Positions 19,819-29,816 are shown, counted from the first letter of the stretch. The stretch is 64,000 nucleotides of DNA from Pseudomonas kribbensis (GCF_003352185.1 NZ_CP029608.1:3038001-3102000), one strand, 5' to 3'. Notes: generated by a model from the letters alone, not told the origin. Numbers and translations: made by a program.

Positions 19819-22800
19819 TGGTGCGCCTCCAGTTGCTGTGGAAGATTCTGCGCCTTGGCCGCTTTGCGGGCTTCACTGCGTTCCACGAAGTTGCGGATCA
19901 GTACATAGAACACTGGCGTCAGCAGCAGACCGAAGAAGGTCACCCCGAGCATCCCGGAGAACACCGCCACACCCATGGCGTGACGCATCTCGGCACCGGC
20001 ACCGCTGGAGAACACCAGTGGCACCACACCCATGATGAACGCGAACGAGGTCATCAAGATCGGCCGCAGACGCAGACGACAGGCTTCCAGTACAGCAGCC
20101 AGCGGATCGAGACCCTCTTGCTGTTTGTCCTTGGCGAACTCGACGATCAGAATCGCGTTCTTACAGGCCAGGCCCACCAGTACGATCAAACCGATCTGGG
20201 TGAAGATGTTGTTGTCACCGCCGGAGATGATCACGCCGGTGATGGCCGACAGCAGGGTCATCGGTACGATCAGGATCACCGCCAATGGCAGGCTCCAGCT
20301 TTCGTACTGAGCGGCGAGCACCAGGAACGCCAGCAATACGCAGAGCGGGAACACGAACAGCGCGGTGTTGCCGGACAGAATTTGCTGATAGGTCAGGTCG
20401 GTCCACTCGTAGGTCATGCCGTTCGGAAGTTCATCCTTGAGCAGTTTCTCGATGGCTTTTTCGGCCTGGCCGGAGCTGTAGCCCGGGGCTGCGGCACCGT
20501 TGATTTCAGCAGTGATGAAGCCGTTGTAGTGCATCACGCGATCCGGCCCCGAGGTGTCGCTGACCTTGATGAAGGTCGCCAGCGGGATCATTTCGCCCTT
20601 GTTGTTGCGTACTTTCAGCTGGCCGATCTGGTCGGATTCGAGGCGGAACTGCTGCTCGGCCTGAACGTTGACCTGATAGGTGCGACCGAAGCGGTTGAAG
20701 TCGTTGGCATACAGCGAACCCAGGTAGATCTGCAGGGTGTCGAAGATGTCGCTGACGGCCACGCCGTGGGTCTTGGCTTTTTCCCGGTCGATGGCGGCAT
20801 CGACCTGCGGCACGTTCACGGTGTAGCTGGTGAACAGGTTGGCCAGTTCCGGAACGTTATGGCTCTTGGCAATAATGTTCATGGTTTCCTTGTACAGCTC
20901 TTCGTAGCCCAGGTTGCCCCGGTCTTCGATTTGCAGGCGGAAACCACCGATAGTGCCCAGACCTTGTACCGGCGGCGGCGGGAAGATCGCCATGTACGCT
21001 TCCTGGATGTTCGCGTATTGGCCGTTCAGGGCCCCGGCAATCGCACCGGCGGACATGCTCGGGTCTTTACGCTCGTCGAACGGTTTCAGGGTCACGAACA
21101 CGATGCCGGCGTTCGGGCTGTTGGTGAAGCCGTTGATCGACAGGCCCGGGAACGCTACGGCGCTTTCCACGCCCGGCTGTTTCAGTGCCAGGTCGGACAT
21201 GCGCTTGATCACGTCTTCGGTACGGTCCAGGCTCGCGGCGTCCGGCAGTTGCGCGAAGGCCACCAGGTATTGCTTGTCCTGGCCGGGTACGAAACCGGTT
21301 GGCGTGCTGGAGAAACCGAAGTAGGTCAGCACCATTAGGCCTGCGTACAGGAAGAGGGCGATGCCGCTGCCACGGATGACCCGGCGCACGGTGCCGACGT
21401 AGCCATGACTGGCGCGGTCGAAGAAGCGGTTGAACGGACGGAACAGCCAGCCACCGAAGATCTTGTCCAGCACCCGCGAAAAGCGGTCTTTCGGTGCGTC
21501 GTGACCTTTGAGCAACACAGCGGCCAGCGCCGGCGACAGGGTCAGCGAGTTGAAGGCCGAGATCACGGTCGAGATCGCGATGGTCAGTGCGAACTGCTTG
21601 TAGAACTGACCCGTCAGGCCCGAGATGAACGCCGCCGGTACGAACACCGCACACAGCACCAGCGCCGTGGCAATGATCGGGCCGGTCACTTCACCCATGG
21701 CCTTTTTGGTCGCATCGAAGGGATTGAGCCCCAGTTCAATGTTCCGCTCGACGTTCTCCACCACCACGATGGCGTCGTCCACCACGATACCGATCGCCAG
21801 TACCAGGCCGAACAGCGACAGGGCGTTGAGCGAGAAGCCGAACAGGTGCATCACCGCAAATGTACCGATCAACGATACCGGCACCGCCACCAACGGAATG
21901 ATCGAGGCGCGCCAGGTCTGCAGGAACAGGATCACCACCAGAACCACGAGGATCAGTGCTTCGAAGAGGGTGTGAACCACCGCCTCGATGGAGCCGCGCA
22001 CGAAGATCGTCGGGTCGTAGACGATGCTGTAGTCCATGCCTTGCGGGAAGCTTTTCTTCAGCTCTTCCATCTTGCCGCGAACTTCGTTCGAGATTTCGAT
22101 GGCGTTGGAGCCAGGGCGCTGGAAAATCGGGATCGCGACGGCCGGCTGGTTGTTCAGCAGCGAACGCAGGGCGTATTGGCTGGAACCCAGTTCGACGCGG
22201 GCAATATCCTTCAGGCGAGTGATTTCACCGTTGTCGCCGGCGCGAATGATGATGTTCTCGAACTCTTCCTCGGAGACCAGACGGCCCTGAGTGTTGACCG
22301 ACAGCTGGAAGCTCTGGGCATTCGGGGCAGGGGGGGCGCCCAACTGGCCGGCGGCGACCTGACGGTTCTGCTCGCGAATGGCGGTAACCACATCAGTGGC
22401 GGTCAGATTGCGCGAAGCGGTCTTGTTCGGGTCGAGCCATACACGCAGCGAGTAATCGCCCATACCGAACAGCTGCACGTCACCGACACCACCGAGGCGA
22501 GCGAGCTCATCCTTGATGTTGAGGATCGCGTAGTTGGACAGGTACAGCATGTCGTAGCGTTTGTCCGGCGAGGTCAAGTGCACAACCATGGTCAGGTCGG
22601 GCGATGCCTTGTCGACGGTGATACCGATCCGTGTCACTTCTTCTGGAAGTTTCGGCTCGGTCCGGGTTACGCGGTTCTGCACCTGCACCTGCGCGTTGTC
22701 CAGGTCGGTACCCAGGGCGAAGGTGATGGTCAGGGTGATTTTGCCGTCAGCGGTGGACTGCGAGGACATGTACAGCATGTTCTCGACGCCGGTGATGGCT

Positions 22801-23006
22801 TGCTCCAGTGGAGCGGCCACGGTTTCACCGATGACTTTGGGGTTGGCGCCCGGGAAGTTGGCACGTACCACCACGGTGGGCGGCACGACTTCCGGGTATT
22901 CGCTGATCGGCAACTGGAACAGCGAGATAGCGCCGGCGATCAGGATCAGCAGCGAAAGCACCGCTGCGAAGATCGGCCGTGAAATGAAGAATTGGGAAAA
23001 ATTCAT
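19815..23006 (-). CDS. mexF: RND efflux transporter MexF
   Basis: A 1063-aa inner-membrane proton-drug antiporter of the HAE1 RND family with 12 expected membrane helices and two large periplasmic loops. It starts with the family N-terminus MNFSQFFISRPIFA and has the paired aspartates of TM4 (VVDDAIVVVEN). The sequence follows P. aeruginosa MexF closely along its whole length. It starts 15 bases after mexE and overlaps oprN. Confidence 0.95.
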   Translation of the reverse strand: MNFSQFFISRPIFAAVLSLLILIAGAISLFQLPISEYPEVVPPTVVVRANFPGANPKVIGETVAAPLEQAITGVENMLYMSSQSTADGKITLTITFALGTDLDNAQVQVQNRVTRTEPKLPEEVTRIGITVDKASPDLTMVVHLTSPDKRYDMLYLSNYAILNIKDELARLGGVGDVQLFGMGDYSLRVWLDPNKTASRNLTATDVVTAIREQNRQVAAGQLGAPPAPNAQSFQLSVNTQGRLVSEEEFENIIIRAGDNGEITRLKDIARVELGSSQYALRSLLNNQPAVAIPIFQRPGSNAIEISNEVRGKMEELKKSFPQGMDYSIVYDPTIFVRGSIEAVVHTLFEALILVVLVVILFLQTWRASIIPLVAVPVSLIGTFAVMHLFGFSLNALSLFGLVLAIGIVVDDAIVVVENVERNIELGLNPFDATKKAMGEVTGPIIATALVLCAVFVPAAFISGLTGQFYKQFALTIAISTVISAFNSLTLSPALAAVLLKGHDAPKDRFSRVLDKIFGGWLFRPFNRFFDRASHGYVGTVRRVIRGSGIALFLYAGLMVLTYFGFSSTPTGFVPGQDKQYLVAFAQLPDAASLDRTEDVIKRMSDLALKQPGVESAVAFPGLSINGFTNSPNAGIVFVTLKPFDERKDPSMSAGAIAGALNGQYANIQEAYMAIFPPPPVQGLGTIGGFRLQIEDRGNLGYEELYKETMNIIAKSHNVPELANLFTSYTVNVPQVDAAIDREKAKTHGVAVSDIFDTLQIYLGSLYANDFNRFGRTYQVNVQAEQQFRLESDQIGQLKVRNNKGEMIPLATFIKVSDTSGPDRVMHYNGFITAEINGAAAPGYSSGQAEKAIEKLLKDELPNGMTYEWTDLTYQQILSGNTALFVFPLCVLLAFLVLAAQYESWSLPLAVILIVPMTLLSAITGVIISGGDNNIFTQIGLIVLVGLACKNAILIVEFAKDKQQEGLDPLAAVLEACRLRLRPILMTSFAFIMGVVPLVFSSGAGAEMRHAMGVAVFSGMLGVTFFGLLLTPVFYVLIRNFVERSEARKAAKAQNLPQQLEAHQ

Positions 23007-23021
23007 CGGAGTTGTCGTCCC

Positions 23022-24275
23022 TTAACCGCGTGGGGTCGCAGCAGCCAGTTTCACAACCGATCCAGACGCGCCTTTGGCAGGTGCGACTTTGGGCAGGTTG
23101 CTGGCTTCCAGCGCTTGTCGTTGTTGAGCGAGAGCGGCAATGGTTTGCTCGCTGGCCATCGGGATCACTTCAGGGGAAACCGGAGAGCCAGGACGAACCC
23201 GTTGCAGACCCTTGACGATGATCGTGTCGTCCTTGTTCAGGCCGCTGCGCACGATACGCAGACCTTCGATCTTCGGACCGAGCTCGACGGCGCGGTAGGC
23301 GGTCTTGTTGTCGCCATCCATCACCAGCACGAACTTCTTGCCGAGGTCGGTGCCGACCGCTTCGTCATTGATCAACATGGCGTTGTAGGTACCGCTGCCG
23401 ACCAGTTTCAGACGCGCATACAGGCCCGGGGTGTAGGTGCCGTCGCTGTTGTCGAACACGGCGCGACCACGAATGGTGCCGGTCTTCGGGTTGACCTGGT
23501 TGTCGACGAAGTTCATCTGGCCCAGGTGCGGGTTGCCGTCTTCGTTGGACAGGCCCATGTACACCGGAGTGGTTGCGCCGCGCTGACCTTGACGGGCAAG
23601 TTGGGTGTATTTGAGGAATACACGCTCATCCGCGTCGAAGTAGGCATAGACCTTGTCGGTGGATACCACGCTGGTGAGCGGGGTGGTGTCGGCGGTCACC
23701 AGGTTACCGGCGGTGATCTCGGCCCGACTGACGCGGCCACTGATCGGTGCAGTTACACGGGTGAAGCTCAGGTTCAGTTTGGCCAGATCCAGTTGTGCTT
23801 GCAGTGCACCCACAGCGGCGCGGGCCTCTTGTGCGGCGCTGGTGCGCGAATCGGCCAGTTCGGCGGAAATGGCGTTGCTGGCACGCAGGCGTTCGCCACG
23901 GCCGGCTTCGTTTTCACTGCGGGTGGCATTGGCGCGGGATTGGGCGACCAGGGCTTCGAGGCGGCGAACCTCGGCCTGGAACGGACGCGGGTCGATCTGG
24001 AACAACAGGTCGCCTTTCTTGACCAGTGCACCTTCGGTGAAGGCGACTTCGTCGATCTGGCCGGAGACCCGTGGACGGATTTCAACGGTTTCCGGCGCCT
24101 CGAGGCGCCCGGTGAATTCGTCCCACTCGTTGACCGGTTGTTCCAGCACCTTGGCCACGCTGACCTTGGCAGCAGGCATGGCGGCGGCGGTTTCTGGAGT
24201 CTTGCCGCAGGCGCTCATCACCATCACGGCCAACAGAGCCAACGGGAAGCGCAAATGTTTGAGTGATTGTTCCAT
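23022..24275 (-). CDS. mexE: RND periplasmic adaptor MexE
   Basis: A 417-aa membrane fusion lipoprotein: lipobox MSAC near residue 22, lipoyl halves (RPRVSGQIDEV and APISGRVSRAEI) around a helical hairpin, then beta-barrel and membrane-proximal domains. The ATG at 24275 gives MEQS, as in P. aeruginosa MexE (414 aa). It is the first gene of mexEF-oprN. A LysR-type nod box lies 147 bases upstream. Confidence 0.93.
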   Translation of the reverse strand: MEQSLKHLRFPLALLAVMVMSACGKTPETAAAMPAAKVSVAKVLEQPVNEWDEFTGRLEAPETVEIRPRVSGQIDEVAFTEGALVKKGDLLFQIDPRPFQAEVRRLEALVAQSRANATRSENEAGRGERLRASNAISAELADSRTSAAQEARAAVGALQAQLDLAKLNLSFTRVTAPISGRVSRAEITAGNLVTADTTPLTSVVSTDKVYAYFDADERVFLKYTQLARQGQRGATTPVYMGLSNEDGNPHLGQMNFVDNQVNPKTGTIRGRAVFDNSDGTYTPGLYARLKLVGSGTYNAMLINDEAVGTDLGKKFVLVMDGDNKTAYRAVELGPKIEGLRIVRSGLNKDDTIIVKGLQRVRPGSPVSPEVIPMASEQTIAALAQQRQALEASNLPKVAPAKGASGSVVKLAAATPRG

Positions 24276-24421
24276 GGATGCATCCGCCAATGTATTGAAG
24301 ATGGGCGGATGATGCTCGGCAGGTAGATAGCAAACGAATCGAATGACACGAAGGTAACTATCATTCGGAATGATATAAGACCGAGCGAAGCCCTCTAGCA
24401 TGCACCTTTCGTTAGGGTGCT

Positions 24422-24436
24422 ATCAATATGATCGAT
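24422..24436 (+). promoter_or_regulatory. Nod-box-like site (ATC-N9-GAT), candidate MexT operator
   Basis: ATC (24422-24424), nine bases, then GAT (24434-24436) match the LysR nod-box core. The wider sequence ATCA-N5-ATCGAT resembles the reported MexT consensus ATCA-N5-GTCGAT with one mismatch; the outer ACYAT half is poor. It lies between the LysR gene and mexE, 147 bases before the mexE start, the expected place for MexT activation. Confidence 0.5.
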
Positions 24437-24467
24437 GACAAATCTGTGTTGCCGCGAATGCAACGGT

Positions 24468-25394
24468 TCACTTTTTCGGCATGGTTGAGCGATTGACCGA
24501 TGTTTTGCTGCTCAAGATGCGTCGCGCGGCATGTACCGCACGTTCGGAGAGCATTTCCATGCGCGGTGATTGCAGGTCCCAGGCGTGCCAATAGAGCTCG
24601 ACATCAGTGAAATGACCGGGTACCAAATCCACCAGATCCCGGTTTTTCAGCAAGTCGCTCACCTGCATGTACGGCACCATCCCGTATCCGAGGCCACGAC
24701 GTATGGCTTTCAGCCGTGCCTCGGGTAGTGACAGATAATGGGTTGGATAAGCATCTGCCTGCAGGCCGAAACGCGACCGCATGAAATCAGACTGTAATGT
24801 GTCCTTGCGCGAATAAGCGAAAACGGGCGCCTTGCGTGCAGCCGTGCGGGTCAGACCCTTGGCAAACCAGCGCTCCTGAAAGGCGGGCGATGCCACCAAT
24901 TGGTAGCGTACCGATCCCAACAATTCTGCAAAACATCCTCGCATCGGCTGTGAGCGCGTGCCGATGCAACCGATGACCTGGCCGCTTTCCAGTAATGCAT
25001 AGGTGTGGTCCTGATCGTCGACCACGACGTCGAGCAGGATTTTTTCGCTGACGAATATCTCGGCCAGTGCAGGGAAAAACCAGGTCGCCAGCGTGTCACC
25101 GTTGACGGCTATGACAACCCGCAGATGGTCTTTTTCGTCACCGGTCAGGTCGTTGAGGAGTTCCTCTTCGAGCACCGTCGCACGGCGAAGATAGAGCATC
25201 AGTTTTCTTCCCGCCTGAGTGGGTTCGCAGGGTCGCCCGCGCACTACAACCGAGCTGCCGAGGCGAACTTCCAGTGCGTGTATCCGTTGCGACACCGCCG
25301 ACGGCGTCACGTTGAGCCGTTCCGCGGCCTTTTCGAAACTGCCGCTGTCGACGACGGCAAGGAACGCCTGCATCTGTTTTGCATCGAGTTGCAT
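24468..25394 (-). CDS. LysR-type regulator, ArgP/IciA family
   Basis: A 308-aa regulator with an N-terminal winged helix-turn-helix (about 3-60, with RLNVTPSAVSQRIHALE) and an effector-binding domain. The residue pattern is that of the ArgP group, which responds to lysine or arginine and often controls a LysE-type exporter. No lysE lies next to it here. It is upstream of mexE on the same strand with a 192-base gap that holds the nod box. It is not MexT, which is encoded at 27574-28488. Whether it affects mexEF-oprN is unknown. Confidence 0.85.
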   Translation of the reverse strand: MQLDAKQMQAFLAVVDSGSFEKAAERLNVTPSAVSQRIHALEVRLGSSVVVRGRPCEPTQAGRKLMLYLRRATVLEEELLNDLTGDEKDHLRVVIAVNGDTLATWFFPALAEIFVSEKILLDVVVDDQDHTYALLESGQVIGCIGTRSQPMRGCFAELLGSVRYQLVASPAFQERWFAKGLTRTAARKAPVFAYSRKDTLQSDFMRSRFGLQADAYPTHYLSLPEARLKAIRRGLGYGMVPYMQVSDLLKNRDLVDLVPGHFTDVELYWHAWDLQSPRMEMLSERAVHAARRILSSKTSVNRSTMPKK

Positions 25395-25574
25395 GGCCGT
25401 CTGTCTCGTTAAGTATTTCTAATCCGTACTGAAAGATACTTCGTTTTTCTTCATCTCGGTACCGAACTGCTCAATCATTCCATCACCGCGATCTGACCCA
25501 TTCAGACCGGCACAAACGTCGCGTTATTGACCACACGGGGTGAGCGTTATGAGGAATGCAATGTCCAGCGACCG

Positions 25575-25862
25575 ATGCCTGCCATGAAACTCAACTTGAT
25601 TATTGCTGTGAGCGCTGTCGCATTGGTCGGCAACTATATCTGGCAGTCCCACGACTTGAAGCTCGGACCCTACGAATATCAGGCGTCGGCGAATGCTCTG
25701 CTATCGAGACACACCCACTCAGGGGCCCGTCAGCTGGCGTTGGAAAATGCCTGCAAAAAATGTGCATCGCTTGGCAAGCAACTCGGCGAGTTTGAAGTTC
25801 AATCTCGCTTGCCGCTGGATCCCGAGAATGAAGTCGCCAACGTGACGTTCGTCTGCAAGTGA
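25575..25862 (+). CDS. Small membrane-anchored protein of unknown function
   Basis: A protein of about 95 aa with one N-terminal membrane or signal segment (about 5-23) and a hydrophilic rest holding a CxxC pair (ACKKCASL) and one Cys near the end. I do not recognise the family. The start is uncertain: ATG 25575 and ATG 25584 both precede the hydrophobic segment, and neither has a clear ribosome site. It is followed 44 bases later by a small lipoprotein gene. Confidence 0.55.
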   Translation: MPAMKLNLIIAVSAVALVGNYIWQSHDLKLGPYEYQASANALLSRHTHSGARQLALENACKKCASLGKQLGEFEVQSRLPLDPENEVANVTFVCK

Positions 25863-25906
25863 TTTCAAACAGCGCAATCAGAATCTTTTTATCGATGGAG
25901 AAAGCC

Positions 25907-26191
25907 ATGAAGTTCATTATTTTCACGTTGTTCGCGATGCTCTTGAGCGCCTGTGCCACCTCTGTTCATGATTGGTCGAGGCCGGGCGCAAGTGCCTCTG
26001 ACATCCAGCACGACAAAGCTGAATGCCAGTATCAGGCCAAAGCCGCAACGGCCAGCTACCACTCGACGCCGGCAGCAGACGACAAGACGCACGGCATGGG
26101 CAGCGCCGTGGGGGATGGCATCGTTATCGCTGAAAAGCAGATCGATCTGATTAATGATTGCATGCGGGTCAAAGGCTATGCCGGGCAATGA
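25907..26191 (+). CDS. Small lipoprotein
   Basis: A 94-aa lipoprotein with a clear signal peptide and lipobox (LLSAC, Cys about 15), then a hydrophilic domain with two Cys residues (KAECQYQ and NDCMRVKGY). The pattern is shared by short envelope lipoproteins of pseudomonads of unknown role. The ATG at 25907 is fixed by GGAG 8 bases upstream. It probably forms one transcript with the small membrane protein before it. Confidence 0.8.
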   Translation: MKFIIFTLFAMLLSACATSVHDWSRPGASASDIQHDKAECQYQAKAATASYHSTPAADDKTHGMGSAVGDGIVIAEKQIDLINDCMRVKGYAGQ

Positions 26192-26341
26192 CGCACGCCT
26201 GTATCCCGAGCGCCGAGAGTTTCGCCGCCACGATGAACCCGTCCGCGTTTCTTTATAGTAGAGTCGCCATCGAACCACCTGTCGTCTGAGGCTTTCCGGC
26301 AATTGGTGTACGCAAAACCGACAGATGGACACGACTTTCAA

Positions 26342-27526
26342 ATGAGCGACTCTACGACGACCAGCAGCGGCAATTGGTATGCGGTCATTGCGCTGGCACT
26401 GGCAGCATTCGTCTTCAACACCACCGAATTTGTCCCGGTCGGTCTATTGAGTTCGATTGGCAGCAGCTTCGACATGACGTCGGCTCAGGTCGGCCTGATG
26501 CTGACTATCTATGCCTGGGTGGTGTCGCTGACGTCGCTGCCCATCATGCTGCTGACGCGCAACGTCGAGCGGCGCAAGCTGTTGATCGTGCTGTTTGCGA
26601 TGTTCATCGTCAGTCACATTCTGTCGAGTGTGGCGACCAGCTTCGCTGTCCTGCTGCTGAGCCGGATTGGCGTGGCGTTATCCCATGCATTGTTCTGGTC
26701 GATCACCGCTTCTCTGGCTGTGCGACTGGCGCCGCCGGGCAAACAGGTCCAGGCCTTGGGCTTGCTGGCGACCGGCACATCCCTGGCGATGGTGCTCGGT
26801 ATTCCCCTCGGCCGGATTCTGGGCGAGGCGATGGGCTGGCGAACCACCTTCATCGCGATCGCAGTCTTGGCCGCTACGCTGGTGTTCTGGCTGGCGAGGG
26901 TCTTGCCGTTGTTACCAAGCCAGAACTCGGGGTCGCTCAAAAGCTTGCCGTTGTTGTTGAAGCGACCGGCGCTGATGGCGATCTATGTCCTGACGGCCAT
27001 GGTCGTGACAGCTCACTTCACCGCCTACAGCTACATCGAGCCTTTCGTTCAGGTGGTGGCGGGCATGAGTGGCGAGACCGTGACGCTGATCCTGCTGTTA
27101 TTCGGCGGCGCGGGGATTTTCGGATCGCTGCTGTTCAGCTGGCTGCACCGGTACAGCCCGCAGCGCTTTCTGATCGTTGCCGTGTCGTTGCTCGCGTTGT
27201 GTCTGGCGTTGCTGTTGCCTCTGAACGGCGAGGTTTCCTACCTGTGCACCCTGAGCCTGTTCTGGGGGATGGCAATCATGGGGTTCGGTCTGGCGTTGCA
27301 GTCCAAAGTTCTGGTGCTGGCGCCTGACGCGACCGATGTGGCCATGGCGCTGTTTTCGGGGATCTACAACATCGGCATTGGCGGCGGGGCGCTGATGGGG
27401 AGCTGGGTGGGGAGCCAGTTTGGTTTTGCTTATGTCGGGGTCGTGGGCGGGATGTTGGCGGGAGTGGCGTTGTTGATTTACTGCCTGTCGAGTTACCGTT
27501 TAGCTCGGTTCGGGACTTCTGCTTGA
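26342..27526 (+). CDS. MFS sugar/drug exporter, SotB (SetB) type
   Basis: A 394-aa inner-membrane transporter with 12 predicted helices and the N-terminal signature [14 protein letters not shown] of the DHA1 sugar-efflux branch (SotB/YdeA). These exporters remove arabinose, IPTG-like sugars or drugs. The gene stands alone in its direction, convergent to mexT, with a strong shared terminator between them. The ATG at 26342 begins the usual MSDS-type N-terminus; the ribosome site is weak. Confidence 0.85.
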   Translation: MSDSTTTSSGNWYAVIALALAAFVFNTTEFVPVGLLSSIGSSFDMTSAQVGLMLTIYAWVVSLTSLPIMLLTRNVERRKLLIVLFAMFIVSHILSSVATSFAVLLLSRIGVALSHALFWSITASLAVRLAPPGKQVQALGLLATGTSLAMVLGIPLGRILGEAMGWRTTFIAIAVLAATLVFWLARVLPLLPSQNSGSLKSLPLLLKRPALMAIYVLTAMVVTAHFTAYSYIEPFVQVVAGMSGETVTLILLLFGGAGIFGSLLFSWLHRYSPQRFLIVAVSLLALCLALLLPLNGEVSYLCTLSLFWGMAIMGFGLALQSKVLVLAPDATDVAMALFSGIYNIGIGGGALMGSWVGSQFGFAYVGVVGGMLAGVALLIYCLSSYRLARFGTSA

Positions 27527-27532
27527 GTCCTG

Positions 27533-27562
27533 AACCGCTTTGCTGTCGGGAGCAAAGCGGTT
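27533..27562. terminator. Strong bidirectional hairpin between sotB-like gene and mexT
   Basis: AACCGCTTTGCT (27533-27544) pairs perfectly over 12 bp with AGCAAAGCGGTT (27551-27562) across a 6-base loop. It lies between two convergent stop codons. Only a short T-run follows on the plus strand. Confidence 0.75.
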
Positions 27563-27573
27563 TCGGCAAGTCT

Positions 27574-28488
27574 TCATAGACTATCCGGATCCCCAAAAAA
27601 CATCTGAATCCGCGACCTCAACCACCGCTCCCCCGGATCGTTATCCTGCGACCCACGCCACGCCATGTGCAGTTCAAACGTGCGCGTCGGCAGCGGTGGA
27701 TCTTCCGCCCGAACCCCACCCGCAGACGTCAGCGCATCAGCCGTGTAATCCGGCACGGTCGCGACGATATCGGTCCCGGCCAGCAACGTGCTCAAGCCGT
27801 TGAACTGCGGCACGGCCAGCACCACGTGGCGTTTGCGGCCGAGTTTTTCCAGTTCTTCATCGATAAAGCCACTGAGGTCGCCAGCGAACGAGACCAGCGC
27901 ATGGGGGCGGGCGCAGTAGTCGTCCAGGCTCAGAGGTCCCGGCACGGTGTCGGCGCGCAGCAGTTTTGGCTGGCTGCGGCGCAACACTTTGCGCTTGGCG
28001 TTGGCCGGCAGGTCGGTGGTGTAGCTGACGCCGATGGAGATTTCGCCGGAGGCGAGCAGGCCGGGCATCAGGATGTAGTTGACGCGGCGTACCACCAGTA
28101 CGATTCCCGGCGCCTCGGCGCGCAGACGCTTGAGCAGCATGGGCAGCAGCGCGAATTCGACGTCGTCCGACAAACCGATCCGGAATACCGAGGTGCTGGT
28201 GGCCGGGTCGAATTCGGCGGCGCGGCTGACCGCTGTCGAAATCGAGTCCAGGGCCGGCGAGAGCAGGGCGAAGATTTCCACCGCACGGGCGGACGGTTCC
28301 ATGCTGCGCCCGGTGCGTACAAACAGCGGATCGTCGAACAGACCGCGCAGGCGCGAAAGCGCCGCGCTGATCGCCGGCTGGCCGAGAAACAGCTTTTCCG
28401 CCGCGCGGGTCACGCTGCGTTCGTGCATCAGGGTTTCGAATACGATCAACAGGTTCAGGTCGACACGACGCAGGTCATTACGATTCAT
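27574..28488 (-). CDS. mexT: LysR-type activator MexT
   Basis: A 304-aa LysR regulator, the same length as functional P. aeruginosa MexT and very similar along its length: MNRNDLRRVDLNLL start, helix-turn-helix at about 8-66 (FLGQPAISAALSRLR), then the redox-sensing effector domain. It activates mexEF-oprN and mexS in P. aeruginosa. The ATG at 28488 is chosen over a longer frame by homology and an AGGA upstream. The frame is intact; no inactivating 8-bp repeat or frameshift is seen. It is divergent from mexS. Confidence 0.93.
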   Translation of the reverse strand: MNRNDLRRVDLNLLIVFETLMHERSVTRAAEKLFLGQPAISAALSRLRGLFDDPLFVRTGRSMEPSARAVEIFALLSPALDSISTAVSRAAEFDPATSTSVFRIGLSDDVEFALLPMLLKRLRAEAPGIVLVVRRVNYILMPGLLASGEISIGVSYTTDLPANAKRKVLRRSQPKLLRADTVPGPLSLDDYCARPHALVSFAGDLSGFIDEELEKLGRKRHVVLAVPQFNGLSTLLAGTDIVATVPDYTADALTSAGGVRAEDPPLPTRTFELHMAWRGSQDNDPGERWLRSRIQMFFGDPDSL

Positions 28489-28758
28489 CTGGAGTCCTGG
28501 CAGAGTCATCAAGCTTGACGAGAGCGACCATATGAGAACAATGGCCGGCATGAATCTTACGGGGAAAGGCTGGTACTCTGCACCGGGTAATTCAGCTTTA
28601 CTGAGAAGGATGCAGCAGTTTTTTCATGGATTTGCTCAATGCTGGCCATACTGCGGAATCAATGACAGGCATGTCGACTATTAATAGCCACTGATAGTCT
28701 TGGCTGGAAAGCCCAGATAGAGTTCAGGGCATTAGAGGTTACTTTGACGAGGTTTGCG

Positions 28759-29781
28759 ATGTCCCGCACGATCCGTTTTCACAAGTTTGGTCCGGCCGAG
28801 GTGCTCAAATGCGAAGAGCATGCGGCCGCTCAGCCAGGTCCTGGCGAAGTGCAGGTGCGTGTCGAAGCGATCGGCATCAGCTGGTATGACACGCTCTGGC
28901 GTCAGAACCTGGCGTCGTCGCAGGCTCGTCTGCCTTCGGGCCTGGGCCATGAAATGGCGGGTGTGGTCACGGCCATTGGCGACGGTGTCGAAGACCTGAT
29001 CGTCGGTGACAAGGTGGCCAGCTTCCCGGCCGAGAGCCCCAATGACTATCCGGTCTACGGCGAACTGATCGTTCTGCCACGTACCGCGCTCACCCGTTAT
29101 CCGGACGTGCTGACCCCGATCGAGGCCAGCGTGCATTACACGCCGCTGTTGATCGCCTATTTCGGTTACGTCGATCTGGCGCGTGTCAAACCCGGGCAAT
29201 TTGCCCTGGTCACTGACGCCAGTCATTGCGCCGGTCCATCATTTGTCCAGCTGGGCAAGGCGCTGGGTGTGCGCGTGATTGCCGCCACGAAAACCGCTGA
29301 AGAGCGCGAATACCTGTTGTCCCTCGGTGCCGAGAAAGTCATCGTTACCGAAGAAGAAGACCTGTTGATGCGAATCAACAAGATCACCGACAACCGCGGC
29401 GTCAACGTCGTGTTCGACGGTCTCGGCGGCCCGCAGATGTCGCTGCTGGGCGATGTACTGGCACCTCGCGGCAGTCTGGTGTTGTATGGCCTGCAAGGTG
29501 GCAACCAGACGCCATTCCCGGCGTGCGCAGCGTTCCAGAAGAACATCCAGTTCTTCGTGCACTGCATCGGCAACTTCACCGGCAAGCCGGAACTGGGCAT
29601 CGTCCAGGATCACGTCGCGCTGCAACGTGCCCTGCGTGACATCAACCAGCTGACGGCCGACCGCGTGTTGGTTCCGCTCAAGACCCGGGTCTTCCCGTTC
29701 AACGAGTTTGTCGAAGCACACCGCTACATGGACGAATGCCCTTGCCGTGAGCGGGTCGCCCTGCAAGTCGAACCTGCCTGA
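28759..29781 (+). CDS. mexS: Quinone-oxidoreductase-like MexS
   Basis: A 340-aa medium-chain dehydrogenase/reductase. The N-terminal GroES-like half (GHEMAGVVTAIGDGV) is followed by a Rossmann NAD(P) domain. It matches P. aeruginosa MexS (339 aa), whose loss raises MexT-dependent expression of mexEF-oprN, probably by letting toxic electrophiles accumulate. The ATG at 28759 has GAGG 7 bases upstream. It is divergent from mexT over a 270-base region that should hold both promoters. Confidence 0.92.
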   Translation: MSRTIRFHKFGPAEVLKCEEHAAAQPGPGEVQVRVEAIGISWYDTLWRQNLASSQARLPSGLGHEMAGVVTAIGDGVEDLIVGDKVASFPAESPNDYPVYGELIVLPRTALTRYPDVLTPIEASVHYTPLLIAYFGYVDLARVKPGQFALVTDASHCAGPSFVQLGKALGVRVIAATKTAEEREYLLSLGAEKVIVTEEEDLLMRINKITDNRGVNVVFDGLGGPQMSLLGDVLAPRGSLVLYGLQGGNQTPFPACAAFQKNIQFFVHCIGNFTGKPELGIVQDHVALQRALRDINQLTADRVLVPLKTRVFPFNEFVEAHRYMDECPCRERVALQVEPA

Positions 29782-29792
29782 CTTTTGTGATC

Positions 29793-29816
29793 AGAGTCCG
29801 TGGCCCCACGGACTCT
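29793..29816 (+). terminator. Hairpin after mexS
   Basis: AGAGTCCGTG (29793-29802) pairs with CACGGACTCT (29807-29816) across a 4-base loop, 12 bases after the mexS stop. No clear T-run follows. Confidence 0.65.

Noticed and set aside
27574..28488. Inactivated mexT, as in some P. aeruginosa strains
   Set aside because: The frame is intact at 304 codons with no duplicated 8-bp insert and no shift.
28650..28710. MexT box in the mexT-mexS intergenic region
   Set aside because: Fragments such as ATCA and GTCGAC are present, but not with the ATC-N9-GAT or ATCA-N5-GTCGAT spacing.
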